A DNA stretch of 54,889 bases from Clostridiales bacterium (lineage in GTDB: Bacteria; Bacillota_E; Sulfobacillia; Sulfobacillales; JAIMBI01), in NCBI GenBank assembly GCA_027318915.1, contig DAHVOH010000012.1, positions 1 to 54,889 on the forward strand. Reading direction: 5' to 3'. Both the position numbers and the translations under genes were made by a program. This document shows, in pieces, positions 9,463 to 18,518 of the stretch. The notes under the pieces were generated by a model. The model saw only the letters and a program-made list of their open reading frames with translations. It had not been told where the DNA came from and made no database searches. Position 1 is the stretch's first letter, and the number at the start of each line of letters is the position of its first letter.

Positions 9463-10500
9463 ATGGATCCGAGGTACCTGGCATCAAACCAGCTGCTCCG
9501 GAAACTGGCGGAACAAACCGCCAAGCTGGGGCAGCCACGGGAAATCCCGACGTTGAAAACCGTTCGCCGGGGCGGCTTTGACCCCGACGAGACACGGGCC
9601 GTACTCCGGCAATGGCAGGACGACCTGCAGCAGTTCGCGGAATTGATGGCGTTTCTGCGCTCCGAGCTGTCCAGCACGACGCGGGCTTTGGCCGAAACCC
9701 GCGCCTTAGCCGATACCCTGACCGAGAATGTGAGCCGGCTGGAGGCGGAGCGAAACGGCCTGCAGCAGGAGTTGGATTATCTGCGCACCGCGGCGAAAGA
9801 GTGGGGGGCGCGTGAGCAGGCCCTGAAAGAGGATCGGGACCGGGCCCAGGCGGACCGGGACGACCTCCAGTCCGCGCTGGCGGACGCGACCACGGCGGCG
9901 GACGGGTGGCGCCGGCAGGCGGAGGCGTTGCAGGAGGAGTTGGAGACAGCGCGCCGGGGCCCGGATCGCCCTGCGGAGGCCTCAGAGTGGGAGGCTGCGG
10001 TGGAGGGGCTTCGGGAGCGTTTGCAGGCCATGGAAGCGGAACGCGCCGAGATCGACCGCGCCCGGACCGCCGAGCGGGCGGAGATGGAGCGGCTGCGGGC
10101 GCAGGCCGAGACGTACCCGACTCAAGCCAACCCGCAGTTGATCCAAGAGGCCATCTTGAGCGCGCAGCGATTCGCGGCCCAACTCAAGGAGGAGGCGGAG
10201 GTCCACGTTCAGCAGTACATGGAGGCGATGCAGACCGAGATTCAGTCCCGGCGCAAAACCCTGGACGTGCTGAAAGGGGAACTGACGGTGCTCCGCCAGA
10301 GCATGGCCGACGAGATGAACCGGCAGATTGCCGACTTGAGTCACGTCGTCCAGAGCTTCAGCGATCAAACCGCGCAAATCTTGAGCGCGCATACGGAGAA
10401 TGACGTCGACATGCCGGCGCTCTGGGACGCCAACGTGACGCGCCTCGAAGACCTGCGCCCCGAGAACCGAAAGGGCCACAAGCGGTCGGCAAACTTGTAG
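9463..10500 (+). CDS. Coiled-coil protein, possibly DivIVA-like
   Basis: A 345-residue soluble protein dominated by heptad-like, Glu/Arg/Leu/Gln-rich sequence. Residues about 50-230 look like one long coiled coil, and about 225-310 form a second helical part (ILSAQRFAAQLKEEAEVHVQ, then VLKGELTVLRQSMADEM) that resembles the C-terminal coiled coil of DivIVA/Wag31-type proteins. The short N-terminal globular part lacks a clear DivIVA membrane-binding motif, so this is only a resemblance. ATG start supported by GGAAAGGAG about 8 bases upstream. It converges on the end of the flagellar operon, 233 bases away, which might hint at a role at cell poles, but that is speculation. No terminator is evident between them. 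Confidence 0.75.
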   Translation: MDPRYLASNQLLRKLAEQTAKLGQPREIPTLKTVRRGGFDPDETRAVLRQWQDDLQQFAELMAFLRSELSSTTRALAETRALADTLTENVSRLEAERNGLQQELDYLRTAAKEWGAREQALKEDRDRAQADRDDLQSALADATTAADGWRRQAEALQEELETARRGPDRPAEASEWEAAVEGLRERLQAMEAERAEIDRARTAERAEMERLRAQAETYPTQANPQLIQEAILSAQRFAAQLKEEAEVHVQQYMEAMQTEIQSRRKTLDVLKGELTVLRQSMADEMNRQIADLSHVVQSFSDQTAQILSAHTENDVDMPALWDANVTRLEDLRPENRKGHKRSANL

Positions 10501-10733
10501 AGAGCGGTCTGTACGGTCCGATGTCTTGGTGGTCTTAGAGGAGTTCAGGGAGGAGGGTGGGGAGAGCGGGGAAGCTCGCTGCGGTTTGACCGCGCGGGTG
10601 CCGGTGCGTCTGTGGTCTTCAGGCAGGGCGAGGGGATTTCAGCCCATGAGGACCGGGACGGGGGATGTCACCGGCGGGGGAGCGGGGAGGATCAGGGTTG
10701 TTGGACCTCAGTCGATGACGGGTCGGCGCGACC

Positions 10734-11744
10734 TCAGGTCGGCCGTGCGGCTTCGGTTCGGAGGGCCGCGCTCTCGGCCACAGCGGTCCAAACCTGCGCG
10801 CTCGAACGCCGGGCGGCCTCTAGCCCGTAGTGCCGCACCACCCACAGTCGGGCGGCCCGCCGGACATCGTCGTACATCGCGCGGTCCCGGGCCAGGTCCT
10901 GCAACAAACGGGATGCCGCTTGGACGAAGCGGTGCGGATGCTGCACAGAGACCGGCCATCCCCAGGGCGGTCGAAAAAAAGCGCGGCCGCCGCCACCGGG
11001 GTCGCCGACTATGAGAGCCCCGGACGCCAGCGCCTCCAGCGGCGGCAATCCCAACCCTTCGGGACCGCCGAACGCCAGAAACACGTCGGTGGTCGCCAAC
11101 GCGGCCGCCACCACGTCTTGGCTCACCGAATCCAGAACATGCCAGCGCACGCGGTCCGGGCCCCAGCCCGCCCGGGCCAGGCCATGGGCCACTTCGGCAA
11201 AGGCGGCCGGGTGTTTGCGCGGCATGCCCGCCACGGTCAGCGGCCCGCGCGCGCCCGGCTGAAACCGCTCGGTATCGACCAGCGTGCGCAGAACATGGAT
11301 GGGCGGCTTGGGAAACGCCGCGCGCACGCGCTGGGCGTCATGTCCGGACAGCACCACGACGCCGACCACGTCGGCATGCTGATAGGGTGGCGGACTGAAC
11401 GGGGTCCAGCCGGAGAACGTGTTGGCGGCGTTCATGTTGAACAGCACTTTGGGCGTTCCGGGAGCCACCGCGCCCACGGCGGCCGCCCAGATCTCCGGAA
11501 TCACCACCACATCGCGGGCCGGATTCGCCACCACCGCGGGGGCCGCGAGGACCGGGACCCGCGCGGCATGGGAAAACCAGCGGCAGCGAAAGCCGGGCTG
11601 CTGGTGCACCACAAAAGCTTCCACCCCGGCGTCGCGCAGGAAGGCCGCCTGTTCATAGAGGATCTGCACGCCCCCGGTCGGCTGCGTGACGTCGGGACTC
11701 AAAAACAGCCAGCGGCGGGCGGAGACGTGCGACGGCAATGACAT
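10734..11744 (-). CDS. Glycosyltransferase family 4 (GT-B fold)
   Basis: A 336-residue GT-B glycosyltransferase. The C-terminal Rossmann half holds the family's donor-binding E-x7-E motif as GPEGLGLPPLEALASGALIV at about residues 228-247. The N-terminal half has QPTGGVQILYEQAAFL, the usual G-G-rich acceptor-side loop. It should transfer a sugar from a nucleotide-activated donor in the cytoplasm. As the last gene of the flagellar run, 127 bases after a GT2 gene, it is a candidate flagellin or surface glycan glycosyltransferase, by context only. ATG start with AAAGGA 8 bases upstream. No terminator hairpin with a T run is evident in the 233 bases after it. Confidence 0.85.
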   Translation of the reverse strand: MSLPSHVSARRWLFLSPDVTQPTGGVQILYEQAAFLRDAGVEAFVVHQQPGFRCRWFSHAARVPVLAAPAVVANPARDVVVIPEIWAAAVGAVAPGTPKVLFNMNAANTFSGWTPFSPPPYQHADVVGVVVLSGHDAQRVRAAFPKPPIHVLRTLVDTERFQPGARGPLTVAGMPRKHPAAFAEVAHGLARAGWGPDRVRWHVLDSVSQDVVAAALATTDVFLAFGGPEGLGLPPLEALASGALIVGDPGGGGRAFFRPPWGWPVSVQHPHRFVQAASRLLQDLARDRAMYDDVRRAARLWVVRHYGLEAARRSSAQVWTAVAESAALRTEAARPT

Positions 11745-11871
11745 GATCTTGTCCTTTCAGTCGAGCCTCGACGAGCGGCCGCCGTCACGGCGGGTCCGGC
11801 TCGGCGGGGTGGTCCACCGGCCCAGGTTTCCCGGGACGAAGGCGGGCTTGTCGCGGCGGCGTCGGCGCGCA

Positions 11872-12936
11872 TCACCGGGACGCCGCGTCAAAGGCTCCCA
11901 CCGCCAGCGCCAGCACGGGCTCCAACGGGTGGCCCGCGTGCACCCAGGTGGCGCCGGGCGCCCGGAGTCGGGATCGGAAGCGTGGCCACGGATAGGACTC
12001 GACCCAAGGCGTGAGTCGAGGGTCGGCATCGGCGGGCCACGGCATGCCGATGGGGTCGACCAGGACCGTCACGGCGTCGGGCGTCGCGGCGGCGATGGCC
12101 GATGCGCCCGCGTCGGGCGCGGTGAGGTTGGCCACCGCGTACCGGCCCGAAGAATCCGCCTCGGTCTCGCTCACCGCCGACCACGTCACCGGGATGTGCA
12201 GTTGGGTGGCGGCATCCGCTTGCCGCCACTTGCGGGTGAAGAGGGTCTGATGGCGGGCGAGGAGGTCCGCATACGCGGGGTTCTGGCCAAAAGAGGCGCC
12301 GCCCACGTGGTCCACCAGCACATGCGGAGCCATGCCCAGGCGCAGCCCGGCCAGCCGGGCGCGCACGGCCCAGTCGTCATCCTCATAGTTGCCGGGGGTA
12401 AACCGGGGGTCATAGCCGCCCAGCCGCTCCAGCGCGGAACGGGTCAATGCCACGCAAAACCCCACCAGGCGCGTCAACGGCACCACCGTCGCGGGCGTCC
12501 GCGCGCGCCAGAACGCGGCCGCCGCCGTAAAGGCGTCGGGCTCGTAGGCGACTCCCACCCGCTGGGGGCCGGAAATGCGCGGGGACACGGGCCCCACGGC
12601 ATCCCAACCGGTGCGCAGCGCCGCCACCAGGTCCGTGAGTCCCGTCGGCGGAAACCGGATGTCATTGTTCGCGATGATGAGCACGTCGCCGCGCGCGGCC
12701 GCGAGCCCTTGGTTGATGGCGCAGGGATAGCCCACATTGACCGGATTGCGCAGCACGCGGCAGGTGACGCCGGCCGGCACCGGGGGTTCGGAAACCAATC
12801 GGACACAGTCAGGATCGGTGGAGGCGTTGTCGACGAGGATGATTTCCACCCACTCGGCCGGCGGCGGCAAACAGGAGGCGAGCATGGCCGCCGTTTCCGT
12901 CGGATGGTTCCACATCGGCACTACCACGCTTATCAT
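11872..12936 (-). CDS. Glycosyltransferase family 2 (GT-A fold)
   Basis: A 354-residue GT2 enzyme. It opens with MISVVVPMWNHPTETAAML, then ILVDNASTDP, the nucleotide-binding start of GT-A enzymes, followed by NPVNVGYPCAINQGL and IIANNDIRF (a D-x-D-like metal site, here N-N-D) near residue 85. An acceptor-side E-D-D-D-W segment (GNYEDDDWAVRARLAGL) resembles rhamnosyltransferase-like members. About 130 C-terminal residues are extra. Start: ATG at 12936, preceded by GGGGGA; the GTG at 12951 is less likely because family similarity begins at MISVVV. It begins 16 bases after the fliP stop, so it is probably part of the flagellar transcript and may glycosylate flagellin (inference). Confidence 0.85.
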   Translation of the reverse strand: MISVVVPMWNHPTETAAMLASCLPPPAEWVEIILVDNASTDPDCVRLVSEPPVPAGVTCRVLRNPVNVGYPCAINQGLAAARGDVLIIANNDIRFPPTGLTDLVAALRTGWDAVGPVSPRISGPQRVGVAYEPDAFTAAAAFWRARTPATVVPLTRLVGFCVALTRSALERLGGYDPRFTPGNYEDDDWAVRARLAGLRLGMAPHVLVDHVGGASFGQNPAYADLLARHQTLFTRKWRQADAATQLHIPVTWSAVSETEADSSGRYAVANLTAPDAGASAIAAATPDAVTVLVDPIGMPWPADADPRLTPWVESYPWPRFRSRLRAPGATWVHAGHPLEPVLALAVGAFDAASR

Positions 12937-12952
12937 GCCGGAATCCCCCACT

Positions 12953-13672
12953 TTAGTGAAAACTCTGGACCAGGGACTGGACCACCAGCACCCAGCCGTC
13001 CGCCAGCACGAACAGCAGGAGCTTGATGGGCAGGGAAATCAGGGTGGGCGGCACCATGATCATGCCCATGGACATCAGCACGGTGGAGACCACCAGATCG
13101 ATCACCACGAACGGAAGGTACAGGAAGATGCCGATCTCGAACGCCAGGCGGAGCTGCGAAATGAGAAAGGCGCCCGCCAGGGGGAGAAACGGCACCGCCG
13201 CCGGACGAGCCGGGGGCGGCGTGTGGGTGAGGTGCAGGAAGAACGCGACGTCGCTGGGCCGGGTTTGAGCCAGGAGAAACGCGCGCCACGGTCCCTCCGC
13301 CCGCCGCGCCGCCGCCAGCCAGGAGATGTGGCCGGCAAATGCGGGCGCCGCCGCCACGTGCCACACCGTCGTCAGGGTCGACTGCATGACGATGCCGGTC
13401 AGCAGCAGCGCGATGCCAATCAGCACCGCGTTGGGCGGCGTGGTGGGCAGTCCGAGCGCCGTGCGCAGAATGGACAGCACCACGATAATGCGGGGAAACG
13501 CGGTCAGCGTCAGCAGGATCGCGGGCAGCAGCGCGAGCGCCGTGAGCCCCACCAGGAGTCCGACCGACGAGGGCGGCGCGACGGGAGTCGCGGTGCCGGC
13601 CGCAAACGTCAGCGGACTCCCGAGCAGCACCACGAGGATGGCCGCGCCGGTCACCCCCAATGCCTTACGCAT
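12953..13672 (-). CDS. fliP: Flagellar export gate protein FliP
   Basis: A 239-residue export-gate subunit. FliP, FliQ and FliR form the membrane pore of the flagellar type III system. It has an N-terminal signal-like hydrophobic segment (about 1-25), then the conserved FliP blocks LTLTAFPRIIVVLSILRTAL, PPNAVLIGIALLLTG and SQLRLAFEIGIFLYLPFVVI, and ends with MGMIMVPPTLISLPIKLLLF. Length is close to the usual 220-250. It overlaps fliO by 8 bases. Unlike most Bacillota, fliQ does not follow: fliQ is the first gene of this operon, nearly 29 kb upstream in transcription order. Confidence 0.96.
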   Translation of the reverse strand: MRKALGVTGAAILVVLLGSPLTFAAGTATPVAPPSSVGLLVGLTALALLPAILLTLTAFPRIIVVLSILRTALGLPTTPPNAVLIGIALLLTGIVMQSTLTTVWHVAAAPAFAGHISWLAAARRAEGPWRAFLLAQTRPSDVAFFLHLTHTPPPARPAAVPFLPLAGAFLISQLRLAFEIGIFLYLPFVVIDLVVSTVLMSMGMIMVPPTLISLPIKLLLFVLADGWVLVVQSLVQSFH

Positions 13673-14030
13673 GGGGATCCTCGCGGTTCGCGCCCCGCCG
13701 TCCCCGTCCCTGCAGCGCCGCCTGGGCCTGAGCCCAGACGGCGCCCCACGCGATGGGCGCGGCCGTCGATCCGGGTTCCGCGTCGTCGGGCCAGTTGTCC
13801 ACGGGTCCCAAGGGCGTCATGCCGTGTTCGTGCACTCCAACGAGCAGCGTCGTGCCGCCCGCCCGCACCACCACCAGACCGCGCCGTGGCCCCAGGGACA
13901 GGGACGCCAGCCGCTTGAGGTGCGGCGACGCCCCGCCCGGAATGCCGACGTGCCGGACCGATCGCCAAGCGACGGCCAGGCCGCCGAACACCAGGAAACA
14001 CGCGACGATCCAGCGCAGAATGAGCCCCAC
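13665..14030 (-). CDS. fliO: Flagellar biosynthesis protein FliO
   Basis: A 121-residue bitopic membrane protein with one N-terminal transmembrane segment (about residues 5-22, LRWIVACFLVFGGLAVAW). The cytoplasmic domain has the FliO signature HLKRLASLSLGPRRGLVVVR, then TTLLVGVHEHGM. FliO helps assemble the FliP ring of the export gate. The open frame extends much further upstream inside flgE, but the GTG at 14030 is preferred: it follows GGAGG by 7 bases and gives the expected length. It overlaps fliP by 8 bases and starts 15 bases after flgE ends. Confidence 0.85.
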   Translation of the reverse strand: MGLILRWIVACFLVFGGLAVAWRSVRHVGIPGGASPHLKRLASLSLGPRRGLVVVRAGGTTLLVGVHEHGMTPLGPVDNWPDDAEPGSTAAPIAWGAVWAQAQAALQGRGRRGANREDPHA

Positions 14031-14044
14031 CCGCACACCTCCAC

Positions 14045-15325
14045 TTATTGGACCGCGTTGATGAGCGCTTGGTTGTTGGCTTGGTCCACGGTCAGCATCT
14101 TGGCGTTGGCCCCGTAGTTCTCCTGAGCCGCCACCATGTGCGTAAACTGATTGGCCAGCGTGACATTGGACTGCTCGACCGATCCGGCCACGAGGCTGCC
14201 ACGTCCGCCCGTGCCGGCGATGCCGATGGAGGCGGGACCGGCGTTGGGACTCGGCGTCCACAGACTGGGCCCGGCGCTCATCAACCCCCCTTCATTGGGG
14301 AACGTCGCCACCGCGATCTGACCCAGGGTGGACGTTTGACCGTTGGAGAAGGTGCCGGTGATGACGCCGTTGGTGCCGACCGCATATTGGCTCAGCGTTC
14401 CGACTCCCGATCCGTTGGCGTCGGCGATGGCCGACGTCGCCGCCGCATAGGAGGTCAAGGCGCTCACATCTCCGTTGGTGAGGCCGAAACTCACGCTGGG
14501 CGATCCATCCGTCGTGGGCACCGTCCAAGTCGGGGGCGTACTCCAGGTGGGGGCCGCGCCGGGTGCGAACGTCAGGGTCACCGTCAGCGGCGTGGTTGTG
14601 CCGGAGCCGTCGTAGGGCGTGGTCGATCCGGCCGGCATCAGGGCGGCCGTCCACTGCACGCCGCCGGCGGCCAGCACGGTGGGGTTGGAAAACACCAGCT
14701 GCGCGGCGATGGTGTTGCCCTGGCCGTCGTAGAGCGTCACGGGCAGGGCGATTTGGGTGGTCGACCCGGCGGTCGTGGCCGAGCTGGCGTCAAGGTTGCC
14801 GCTCAGCGTGGCCCCGGTGGTGGCCGTGGGGGCCAGCGTGGTGTTCTCCGGGATCGAGAGCGGCACCAGGTTGGTGGCGCTCTGCGTGCCGGCGGCCACG
14901 GCGGCGGCCGACCAACCCAGCACGCGGGCGCCCGCCGGCGTCACCAAATTGCCGTTGGCGTCGGTGGTGAAGTCCCCGGCCCGGGTGTAACCCTGGCCCT
15001 GGGATGACTGCACCACGAACCAGCCGGCGCCGGCGAGCGCCGCGTTGGAGGCGATGCCCGTCTGCTGCAGGGAGCCTTCCGTGAAATTGGTGGCAATCTG
15101 GGCCAGTCCGACGGCGGATCCCGTCGGCACCTGGAGCGGGTCGGTGCCGCCGACGACGGCGGTCGGCGCCGACCCACCCGACAGTGCCTCCATGTACATT
15201 TGGGTGAAGAGATCCTGTTCGCTCTTGTATCCGACGGTATCCAGATTGGCAAGATTCTGTGCCACGGTTCCCAGATCCTGATTGGCCGCCAGCAATCCTG
15301 ACGCGGCCGCACTCAATACACCCAT
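14045..15325 (-). CDS. flgE: Flagellar hook protein FlgE
   Basis: A 426-residue hook protein. The N-terminal rod/hook motif is complete: AASGLLAANQDLGTVAQNLANLDTVGYKS. Next comes GWFVVQSSQGQGYTRAGDFT, the conserved FlgE/F/G block, at about residue 100. The Ala/Thr/Gly-rich centre forms the variable outer domains, and the C-terminus SNVTLANQFTHMVAAQENYG followed by the D0 helix is classic. ATG at 15325 has AAGGAGG 6 bases upstream; the frame extends only slightly further. It lies between flgD and fliO as in many Bacillota. Confidence 0.94.
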   Translation of the reverse strand: MGVLSAAASGLLAANQDLGTVAQNLANLDTVGYKSEQDLFTQMYMEALSGGSAPTAVVGGTDPLQVPTGSAVGLAQIATNFTEGSLQQTGIASNAALAGAGWFVVQSSQGQGYTRAGDFTTDANGNLVTPAGARVLGWSAAAVAAGTQSATNLVPLSIPENTTLAPTATTGATLSGNLDASSATTAGSTTQIALPVTLYDGQGNTIAAQLVFSNPTVLAAGGVQWTAALMPAGSTTPYDGSGTTTPLTVTLTFAPGAAPTWSTPPTWTVPTTDGSPSVSFGLTNGDVSALTSYAAATSAIADANGSGVGTLSQYAVGTNGVITGTFSNGQTSTLGQIAVATFPNEGGLMSAGPSLWTPSPNAGPASIGIAGTGGRGSLVAGSVEQSNVTLANQFTHMVAAQENYGANAKMLTVDQANNQALINAVQ

Positions 15326-15365
15326 GACCCGCCTCCTTGATAAAATGCGCACCGAACCGAAAGAC

Positions 15366-15767
15366 TCAAGAAACGGCTGTGACGGCGCTTAAGGGAATTC
15401 CCCCGAGGCCATGGACTTGGAGGGTGACGACCCCCTGCGAGACGCTGGCGCCTTCCACCAGTCCGCTGCCGGAGGCCGTGGTGACGGTTTTTCCCAGCAG
15501 CGCGGCCCCGTTCAGGATGGGTGCCCCGGCCAAGCTGGCCAAGTCGCTCTGCATGGCGGTCAAGGCGGAGAGCTGGGCGAAGCTGGCCAACTGGGTGATG
15601 AACTGGGTGGAATCCACCGGCTGGGTGGGATCCTGGTTGGCCAGCTCGGCGCTCAGCAGTTGAAAGAACTGCTGTTCCGAGACACCGCCGGTCAGCGTCG
15701 AGGGGGCGGATGAGGCCGCGGGGGTTGAGGTTCCGGCGGCCCCCGCCGCGAGCGGGGAGATGGACAT
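15366..15767 (-). CDS. flgD: Hook-capping protein FlgD, short form
   Basis: A 133-residue FlgD containing the conserved N-terminal part: EQQFFQLLSAELANQDPTQP followed by QFITQLASFAQLSALTAMQ. FlgD caps the growing hook during assembly. The later Ig-like/Tudor domains of proteobacterial FlgD (about 230 residues) are nearly absent, as in short Gram-positive forms. ATG start with GGAG just upstream; 13 bases after fliK and 40 bases before flgE. Confidence 0.93.
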   Translation of the reverse strand: MSISPLAAGAAGTSTPAASSAPSTLTGGVSEQQFFQLLSAELANQDPTQPVDSTQFITQLASFAQLSALTAMQSDLASLAGAPILNGAALLGKTVTTASGSGLVEGASVSQGVVTLQVHGLGGIPLSAVTAVS

Positions 15768-15780
15768 CGCGAGACTCCTT

Positions 15781-16893
15781 TCAACGAGAGCTGCGGCGCC
15801 CCGGGGAGCGGGGCGCCGTGAAGTGGCGACGGGCGGACGGAGTGCCGCCCGGGGTCCCGTCGTTTCCGGAGGCGGGGCGGCTTTCGGCGGCGTTCACCGT
15901 CAAGTGCCGCGCCGCCCAGCCGGCATCCGCCAACGCTCCCAGCAGCGGCGAGGCGTCCGCTCGGAGCGCGGGCGCAAGGTCAGCCAAGCCGGACGGCAGG
16001 GTCAGGGTCACGTGGCCACTGGAGGCCGCCTCCCAGGTGACACGCACGGCCTGGCCGGATCCGGGCGGGACAAGGTCAAAGGCGGCTGAACGTGCGGTGG
16101 GGGGCGCCAAGGCATGAATGCTCCAGGTCGGGGGCGCGGGCGGCGCAGGAGACGGCGCCGCCGGAGTCTCCACGACCAGGCCTCCCGGCGCCACCGGACG
16201 GATTTCTGAGCTGGCCGGGGCCGTCCAGTTGGCGAACACCGGCGATGGCGATGCCCTGACGCGCTGGGGGTTGGCGGCGGCCGGCGGCTCGGACGACCGG
16301 GCCAGCTGTCTCGATACCCGAAGGGGTCTCTCAGCTCCGGGGAGCGTCCGGAGGGGCGCCGATCGCACCGTCCGCGGGCGGGCGGCGCCGGACGCCGCCA
16401 CCACGCCGGGACCGGTATCCGCCTTCGACGGGGACTGCCGGGACGCGGACAGCCCGACGGCGAGCGGTCCGCGGGCGGCGGTTCCACTGTCGGAAGCCGT
16501 CGATGGCGGCACGCGGACGCGCTGGGATCGAAACCGGATAATGTGCCGGGTCCGGGGCCGGGGAGCGGCGCCCGCCTTTTGGGGTCCGGGCGGCGGCGAG
16601 ACCGTTCGGGATAAGTGGGCTGCCGGGTGGGTCGGAGCCGGACGGGCCACCATGGTCATCGTGCCATCCCCCCTGCTGGTCGGCGGCGTCGGCGCGGTCG
16701 CCATCGGTTTTAGGGACCGAGGGGGCGCGGCTAGTTCTTCAGGAGGGGTCATCGCCGCCGCATGGGCTGCCACCTGCCGCCAAGTGCGCTCGACCCGTCC
16801 CACCGGATGACCCGGCGCCTCGTCGCCGAGGTGCGACGCCCGCTTGGGCGGCTCCATGCGGCCGGCCCGGGTGGGATCCACCGCGCGGATCAT
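15781..16893 (-). CDS. fliK: Probable hook-length control protein FliK
   Basis: A 370-residue protein rich in Pro, Ala, Arg and Thr for about 260 residues, then a more ordered C-terminal region (about 270-350). That region contains GHVTLTLPSGLADLAPALRA and LGALADAGWAARHLTVNA, which resembles the FliK C-terminal Flg_hook domain that contacts FlhB. The order fliJ-fliK-flgD-flgE supports it strongly; sequence alone is weak, since FliK diverges fast. The ATG overlaps the fliJ stop (ATGA) and follows GGGAGGGG. In the cell it would be exported and measure the hook. Confidence 0.72.
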   Translation of the reverse strand: MIRAVDPTRAGRMEPPKRASHLGDEAPGHPVGRVERTWRQVAAHAAAMTPPEELAAPPRSLKPMATAPTPPTSRGDGTMTMVARPAPTHPAAHLSRTVSPPPGPQKAGAAPRPRTRHIIRFRSQRVRVPPSTASDSGTAARGPLAVGLSASRQSPSKADTGPGVVAASGAARPRTVRSAPLRTLPGAERPLRVSRQLARSSEPPAAANPQRVRASPSPVFANWTAPASSEIRPVAPGGLVVETPAAPSPAPPAPPTWSIHALAPPTARSAAFDLVPPGSGQAVRVTWEAASSGHVTLTLPSGLADLAPALRADASPLLGALADAGWAARHLTVNAAESRPASGNDGTPGGTPSARRHFTAPRSPGRRSSR

Positions 16894-17231
16894 CGGGGCC
16901 CCTCCCGTTCCTGCTCGCGGCTGAGACGCCGGTGGGCGCGCAGGGCTTCGCGCGCGGCGGCGCGCTCCGCCTGACGCGCTACGATGCGTGCTTCGGACCA
17001 AGTGTTCAGTTGGGCGCTCAACTGGACGGCCAACGCTTCCCGGGCTCGAGCCTGCGCGGCCAGCACCGCCGCGCCGAGGGCCAGCGTCCCCGCGGGCTGG
17101 ATGCCCAGGTCCAGCGGCGCGCAGCGCAGAGCGGCCTGGGCCGCCACGGTGGCGGCGCAGGCTTCACGGGCCTGCGATTCCTGTCGGGTGGCCCATCGCC
17201 GCCATAGACGCACGGATCGTGATTGCGACAT
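16890..17231 (-). CDS. fliJ: Probable flagellar export chaperone FliJ
   Basis: A 113-residue, Ala/Arg-rich, almost wholly alpha-helical protein predicted to form a two-helix coiled coil, as FliJ does at the FliI ring centre. Sequence identity to known FliJ is not obvious and it is shorter than the usual 145-150 residues. The call rests on its place between fliI and fliK and on its helical composition. It starts 4 bases after fliI ends and overlaps fliK by ATGA. Confidence 0.65.
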   Translation of the reverse strand: MSQSRSVRLWRRWATRQESQAREACAATVAAQAALRCAPLDLGIQPAGTLALGAAVLAAQARAREALAVQLSAQLNTWSEARIVARQAERAAAREALRAHRRLSREQEREGPR

Positions 17232-17234
17232 GGA

Positions 17235-18518
17235 TTAACTCCTTTCGGGCACGGGGGACCGGGCATCGGTCTCTTGCAGCAACTGGCTCAGCTGTCGCCA
17301 GGTTTCCTCCCACGACGTGGACTCGCCCGACGGCTGCCGGGACCATTCCTGCACCGCGGCGGCGCGTCGGAGCGCTTGGTCGACGGAGGGGTCACGCCCC
17401 GGCTGGTAGGCCCCGACGGCCACCATATCCTGCAGTTCCGCGGCCCGTCCCAGGGCTTCCCGGGCCGTGCGCACCAGCGCCTGTTGAGTCGGGTTCAAGA
17501 GGTCCAACTGCGGACGCGACAGCGAGCGCAGGGGATCCACCGCCGGGAAGGCATGTCGTTCCGCCCGTTGACGGTCCAGGACAATGTGCCCGTCGAGCAG
17601 CCCGCGCACCGCGTCGCCCACGGGGTCGTCGGGGTCGTCGGCATCCAGCAGCACGGTGTACAGGGCCGTCACGGTCCCGGCGGCAAACGCGCCCGCTTGT
17701 TCAAACCACCGGGGCAGGCGGGCGAACAGCGAGGGCGGATAGCCCCGGGCGGCCGCCGACTCCCCGGTGGCCAGTCCGACTTCCCGGGCGGCATGCGCCG
17801 CGCGCGTCACCGAATCGACGATCAATAACACGTTGGCGCCGTCCCAGGCGGCGGCGGCGGCCCACCGCGCCGCCACGTCCATGGCATGGAGCCGCATGAG
17901 CGGCGGGTCGTCGGCGGTGGCCAGCACGGTGGCCGTCCGGCGGCGTGTGTCCGCGGGCAGTCCGCGCCAAAAGGCGGCCGCCTCCCGACCGCGCTCGCCG
18001 ATGAGACCGACGACGGCGAGATCGTAGGTGGCGTGCGCCAACAGATCATGCAGCAGCGTGGTCTTGCCCACGCCGGGACCGGCGAAAATGCCGACGCGCT
18101 GACCGCGCGCCAGGGTGACCAGGGCGTCCAAGACCCGGATGCCCGTGACCCATGGGCCCGGGTAGGCGCGCCGAAGCGCCAAGGGGGGTGTTTCCGCCTG
18201 CCGGGGAAGATCCCCGTGCCGCACGGCCGGCCCGGCGTCGCGGGGCCGGCCGATGCCGTCCAGCACGCGTCCGCGCGCCGCCCCGGGACTGGGCAGGCCG
18301 CCCGGCCGGCCGCAACCCACCACCCGGGCGCCGGGGCGGAGGCCCTGCAGGGGGGCGAGGGGCATGAGCACCGCGCCGTCGGCGCGGAAACCCACGATGT
18401 CGGCGGGCGTGGGGATGGCGCCGTCAATCCAGCAGCGGTCGCCGAGCGCGCCGGGCACGCCGTCGGTCAGGACGGTGAGTCCGACGGCACCGGTGACCCA
18501 GGCCAACGGCAGGCTCAT
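17235..18518 (-). CDS. fliI: Flagellar export ATPase FliI
   Basis: A 427-residue F1-beta-like ATPase that powers unloading of export substrates with FliH and FliJ. Walker A is AGPGVGKTTLL at about residues 146-156, Walker B is ANVLLIVDSVTR near 240, and the conserved segment RGYPPSLFARLPRWFEQAG follows. The C-terminus has the DPSVDQAL element seen in FliI/YscN proteins. The frame is open upstream to 18773, but ATG at 18518 overlaps the fliH stop as ATGA and starts exactly where homology begins. Confidence 0.96.
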   Translation of the reverse strand: MSLPLAWVTGAVGLTVLTDGVPGALGDRCWIDGAIPTPADIVGFRADGAVLMPLAPLQGLRPGARVVGCGRPGGLPSPGAARGRVLDGIGRPRDAGPAVRHGDLPRQAETPPLALRRAYPGPWVTGIRVLDALVTLARGQRVGIFAGPGVGKTTLLHDLLAHATYDLAVVGLIGERGREAAAFWRGLPADTRRRTATVLATADDPPLMRLHAMDVAARWAAAAAWDGANVLLIVDSVTRAAHAAREVGLATGESAAARGYPPSLFARLPRWFEQAGAFAAGTVTALYTVLLDADDPDDPVGDAVRGLLDGHIVLDRQRAERHAFPAVDPLRSLSRPQLDLLNPTQQALVRTAREALGRAAELQDMVAVGAYQPGRDPSVDQALRRAAAVQEWSRQPSGESTSWEETWRQLSQLLQETDARSPVPERS

